From NCBI GenBank assembly GCA_934371505.1, contig CAKRNW010000104.1, positions 1 to 7,925 on the forward strand: a DNA stretch of 7,925 bases, in the 5' to 3' direction. Position 1 is the stretch's first letter. Each line of letters opens with the position of its first letter. The translations under genes were made by a program, and so were the position numbers. The notes under the pieces are model-generated. The model was not told where the DNA came from, ran no database searches, and saw only the letters and a list, made by a program, of their open reading frames with translations. Positions 6,952 through 7,925 of the stretch are shown piece by piece. Origin of the DNA: an uncultured Lachnospiraceae bacterium. Its GTDB lineage: Bacteria > Bacillota > Clostridia > Lachnospirales > Lachnospiraceae.

Positions 6952-7149
6952 TTATAAATACGGTAAGATCTTCTTCATATTCTTAACGTTGGTAGCATCT
7001 ACGATGCCAGCCTGTCTGAGCTGTCTCTTCATCTTAGTGGATTTCTTTGTTAAGATATGGCGTCTGTAAGCTTTGTTTCTCTTTAACTTACCTGTTCCTG
7101 TCGCTTTAAAACGTTTTGCAGCTGCTCTGCTGGTTTTCATTTTGGGCAT
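6952..7149 (-). CDS. rpmI: 50S ribosomal protein L35
   Basis: 65 residues, the usual size. The start MPKMKTSRAAAKRFKATGTG and the following KLKRNKAYRRHILTKKS are classic L35 features, with a highly basic composition suited to rRNA contact. The start is marked by a perfect AGGAGG eight bases before the ATG. It lies between infC (44 bases upstream) and rplT (35 bases downstream), the conserved order of this operon in most bacteria. Confidence 0.98.
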   Translation of the reverse strand: MPKMKTSRAAAKRFKATGTGKLKRNKAYRRHILTKKSTKMKRQLRQAGIVDATNVKNMKKILPYL

Positions 7150-7193
7150 ATCATTTTCCTCCTGATTCTCAATCTTCTATTTTAACATCCAAA

Positions 7194-7700
7194 CTATCGC
7201 TTTTCAGTTAAAAACATCGTCATGCTTCTTCCCTCGACCTTGGGTGCCTTTTCAATCACCGCAATATCAGAGAGTGCCTGGGCGAAATCGTCCAGAATGT
7301 GTTTACTCTGGTTCATATGAGCCATCTCACGTCCACGGAACCGCAGGGTGATCTTGACTTTGTCTCCCTTGGTCAGAAACTTACGTGCATTGTTAACCTT
7401 TGTATTCAGATCGTTGGTATCAATGTTGGGAGAAAGACGAATCTCTTTCACCTCGATCACATGCTGTTTCTTTTTCGCTTCTTTCTCTCTGCGAACCTGC
7501 TCATACTTATATTTGCCATAGTCTACGATTTTGCAGACGGGTGGTTTCGCTGTGGGAGCAATCTTTACCAGATCAAGACCTGCTTCCTCCGCCATCTTCA
7601 TGGCATCTCTGGGGGACATAATTCCTAACTGCTCTCCGTTCTCACCGATAAGGCGGATTTCTTTGTCCCGAATCTGTTCGTTAATAAATAAGTCGCTAAT
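7194..7700 (-). CDS. infC: translation initiation factor IF-3, starting at an AUU codon
   Basis: 168 residues when started at ATT (7698-7700). IF3 binds the 30S subunit, keeps it apart from the 50S and checks the initiator tRNA and start codon. The N-terminal domain begins with the conserved SDLFINEQIRDKEIRLIGENG and carries the family signature KIVDYGKYKYE at about 57-67. A charged linker rich in Lys, Arg and Glu (about 68-79) joins the C-terminal domain (VIEVKEIRLSP, FRGREM, KVEGRSM). The first ATG, at 7619, would remove 27 conserved residues and lacks the strong ribosome binding site. ATT has GGAGGTG at 7708-7714, seven bases upstream. AUU starts are known for infC and allow IF3 to repress its own translation. 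First gene of the operon. Confidence 0.96.
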   Translation of the reverse strand: MSDLFINEQIRDKEIRLIGENGEQLGIMSPRDAMKMAEEAGLDLVKIAPTAKPPVCKIVDYGKYKYEQVRREKEAKKKQHVIEVKEIRLSPNIDTNDLNTKVNNARKFLTKGDKVKITLRFRGREMAHMNQSKHILDDFAQALSDIAVIEKAPKVEGRSMTMFLTEKR

Positions 7701-7707
7701 AGTAGTA

Positions 7708-7714
7708 CACCTCC
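7708..7714 (-). promoter_or_regulatory. ribosome binding site that sets the AUU start of infC
   Basis: GGAGGTG lies seven bases before ATT at 7700-7698. No ATG, GTG or TTG in the infC frame stands at a suitable distance, so the non-canonical start is forced by the site position and by the conserved IF3 N-terminus that follows. Confidence 0.9.
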
Positions 7715-7731
7715 ATAAGAAATTAAAAGCG

Positions 7732-7760
7732 AAAAAAAGTGGATAGCATAACTATCCACT
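7732..7760 (-). terminator. attenuator terminator in the infC leader
   Basis: A perfect nine-base stem, AGTGGATAG with CTATCCACT (7752-7760 with 7738-7746), and a five-base loop are followed on the minus strand by a T tract (7732-7737, or 7738 counting the base used in the stem). It lies after the promoter and 18 bases before the infC ribosome binding site. It would therefore stop transcription before the first gene unless an alternative fold prevents it. Confidence 0.9.
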
Positions 7761-7878
7761 GAAATCTCATCTCCTCACGGTATCCTCATAGAAACCGTGT
7801 AGATTAAATCTGTACGCCTGTAAGCCCGATTGCCACAGGGTGAGAGTGGATACTCTGCTTGCTGTCTGTTCTACACAC
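7738..7878 (-). ncRNA. L20 leader-type cis-regulatory RNA upstream of infC
   Basis: The leader between the promoter and the attenuator can form several helices. GTGTAGA near the 5' end (7870-7876) pairs with TCTACAC (7797-7803), closing a large domain. Inside it are AGAGT/ACTCT (7852-7856 with 7843-7847) and a hairpin of CCTGT with ACAGG (7835-7839 with 7817-7821) extended by GGC/GCT. CACGGT/ACCGTG (7794-7799 with 7776-7781) follows. TATCCACT at 7845-7852 can pair with AGTGGATA, the 5' arm of the terminator, to form an antiterminator. Position, operon and 3' terminator match the known L20 leader of Firmicutes, in which L20 binding favours termination. The class assignment rests on context and hand folding, not on a covariance search. 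Confidence 0.75.
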
Positions 7879-7884
7879 TTAGAT

Positions 7885-7913
7885 AGAATAGCATAGCCCC
7901 TCTCCCCTGTCAA
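7885..7913 (-). promoter_or_regulatory. strong promoter of the infC-rpmI-rplT operon
   Basis: On the minus strand a perfect TTGACA (7908-7913), a 17-base spacer and TATTCT (7885-7890) are seen. TGC directly before the -10 box gives it an extended -10 form. An A-run (7918-7925) lies upstream at the window edge and may act as an UP element. The predicted transcript start is near 7878, giving a leader of about 178 bases. Confidence 0.8.
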
Positions 7914-7925
7914 GCGGTTTTTTTT

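Noticed and set aside
7697..7717. Six-codon open frame (ATG, Glu, Val, then three Tyr, stop) overlapping the infC ribosome binding site and start
   Set aside because: It has no ribosome binding site of its own. Its length and composition give no support for a regulatory leader peptide, so it is most likely chance.
1..7746. The many plus-strand open frames, for example 713-1021, 3952-4335, 5159-5539 and 7299-7628
   Set aside because: Each lies opposite a conserved minus-strand gene, lacks a convincing ribosome binding site and has no recognisable domain. They are antisense shadows.

Overview
The window reads as an ordinary chromosomal segment of a low-to-mid GC Gram-positive, most likely a Clostridia member of the Lachnospiraceae type. 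This is inferred from the infC-rpmI-rplT operon with a Firmicutes-style attenuator leader, an HtrA with a cytoplasmic N-terminus and one membrane anchor, strong Shine-Dalgarno sites, and protein sequences typical of gut clostridia. No database search was possible, so the genus is left open. All eight supported genes lie on the minus strand, so the biological order runs from high to low coordinates.

Layout in transcription order. (1) 7925-7701: a strong promoter and a leader of about 180 nt with mutually exclusive structures and an intrinsic terminator, matching the ribosomal protein L20 leader. (2) 7700-6560: infC (IF3, AUU start), rpmI (L35) and rplT (L20), closed by a strong terminator at 6511-6539. 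(3) 6446-4657: a pepD-type M20 dipeptidase and an unrecognised 107-aa gene whose ribosome binding site overlaps the pepD stop codon. The promoter of this pair overlaps the previous terminator. (4) 4533-3115: an HtrA/DegP-like membrane-anchored serine protease with a PDZ domain, followed by a clear terminator at 3060-3092. (5) 2979-494: a two-gene acyl-transfer cassette, an MBOAT membrane O-acyltransferase (AlgI/DltB type) and an AlgX/AlgJ-like (DHHW) SGNH-fold partner. (6) 395-1: the N-terminal part of an NYN-domain (LabA/DUF88-like) putative nuclease with its own promoter, cut by the window edge.

How the genes work together: the first operon makes translation factors and is probably feedback-controlled by its last product, L20. 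PepD finishes peptide breakdown in the cytosol. HtrA handles damaged proteins outside the membrane. The MBOAT/DHHW pair probably O-acetylates a surface or secreted polysaccharide. These are neighbouring units rather than one pathway.

No tRNA, rRNA, CRISPR array, insertion sequence, attachment site or replication origin was seen. There is no convincing sign of a new biological system. The points most worth a second look are the leader's competing pairings, the unrecognised small gene behind pepD, the stand-alone acyltransferase cassette, and the inverted repeat at the htrA promoter. No stretch longer than 300 bases lacks a gene or a described leader.
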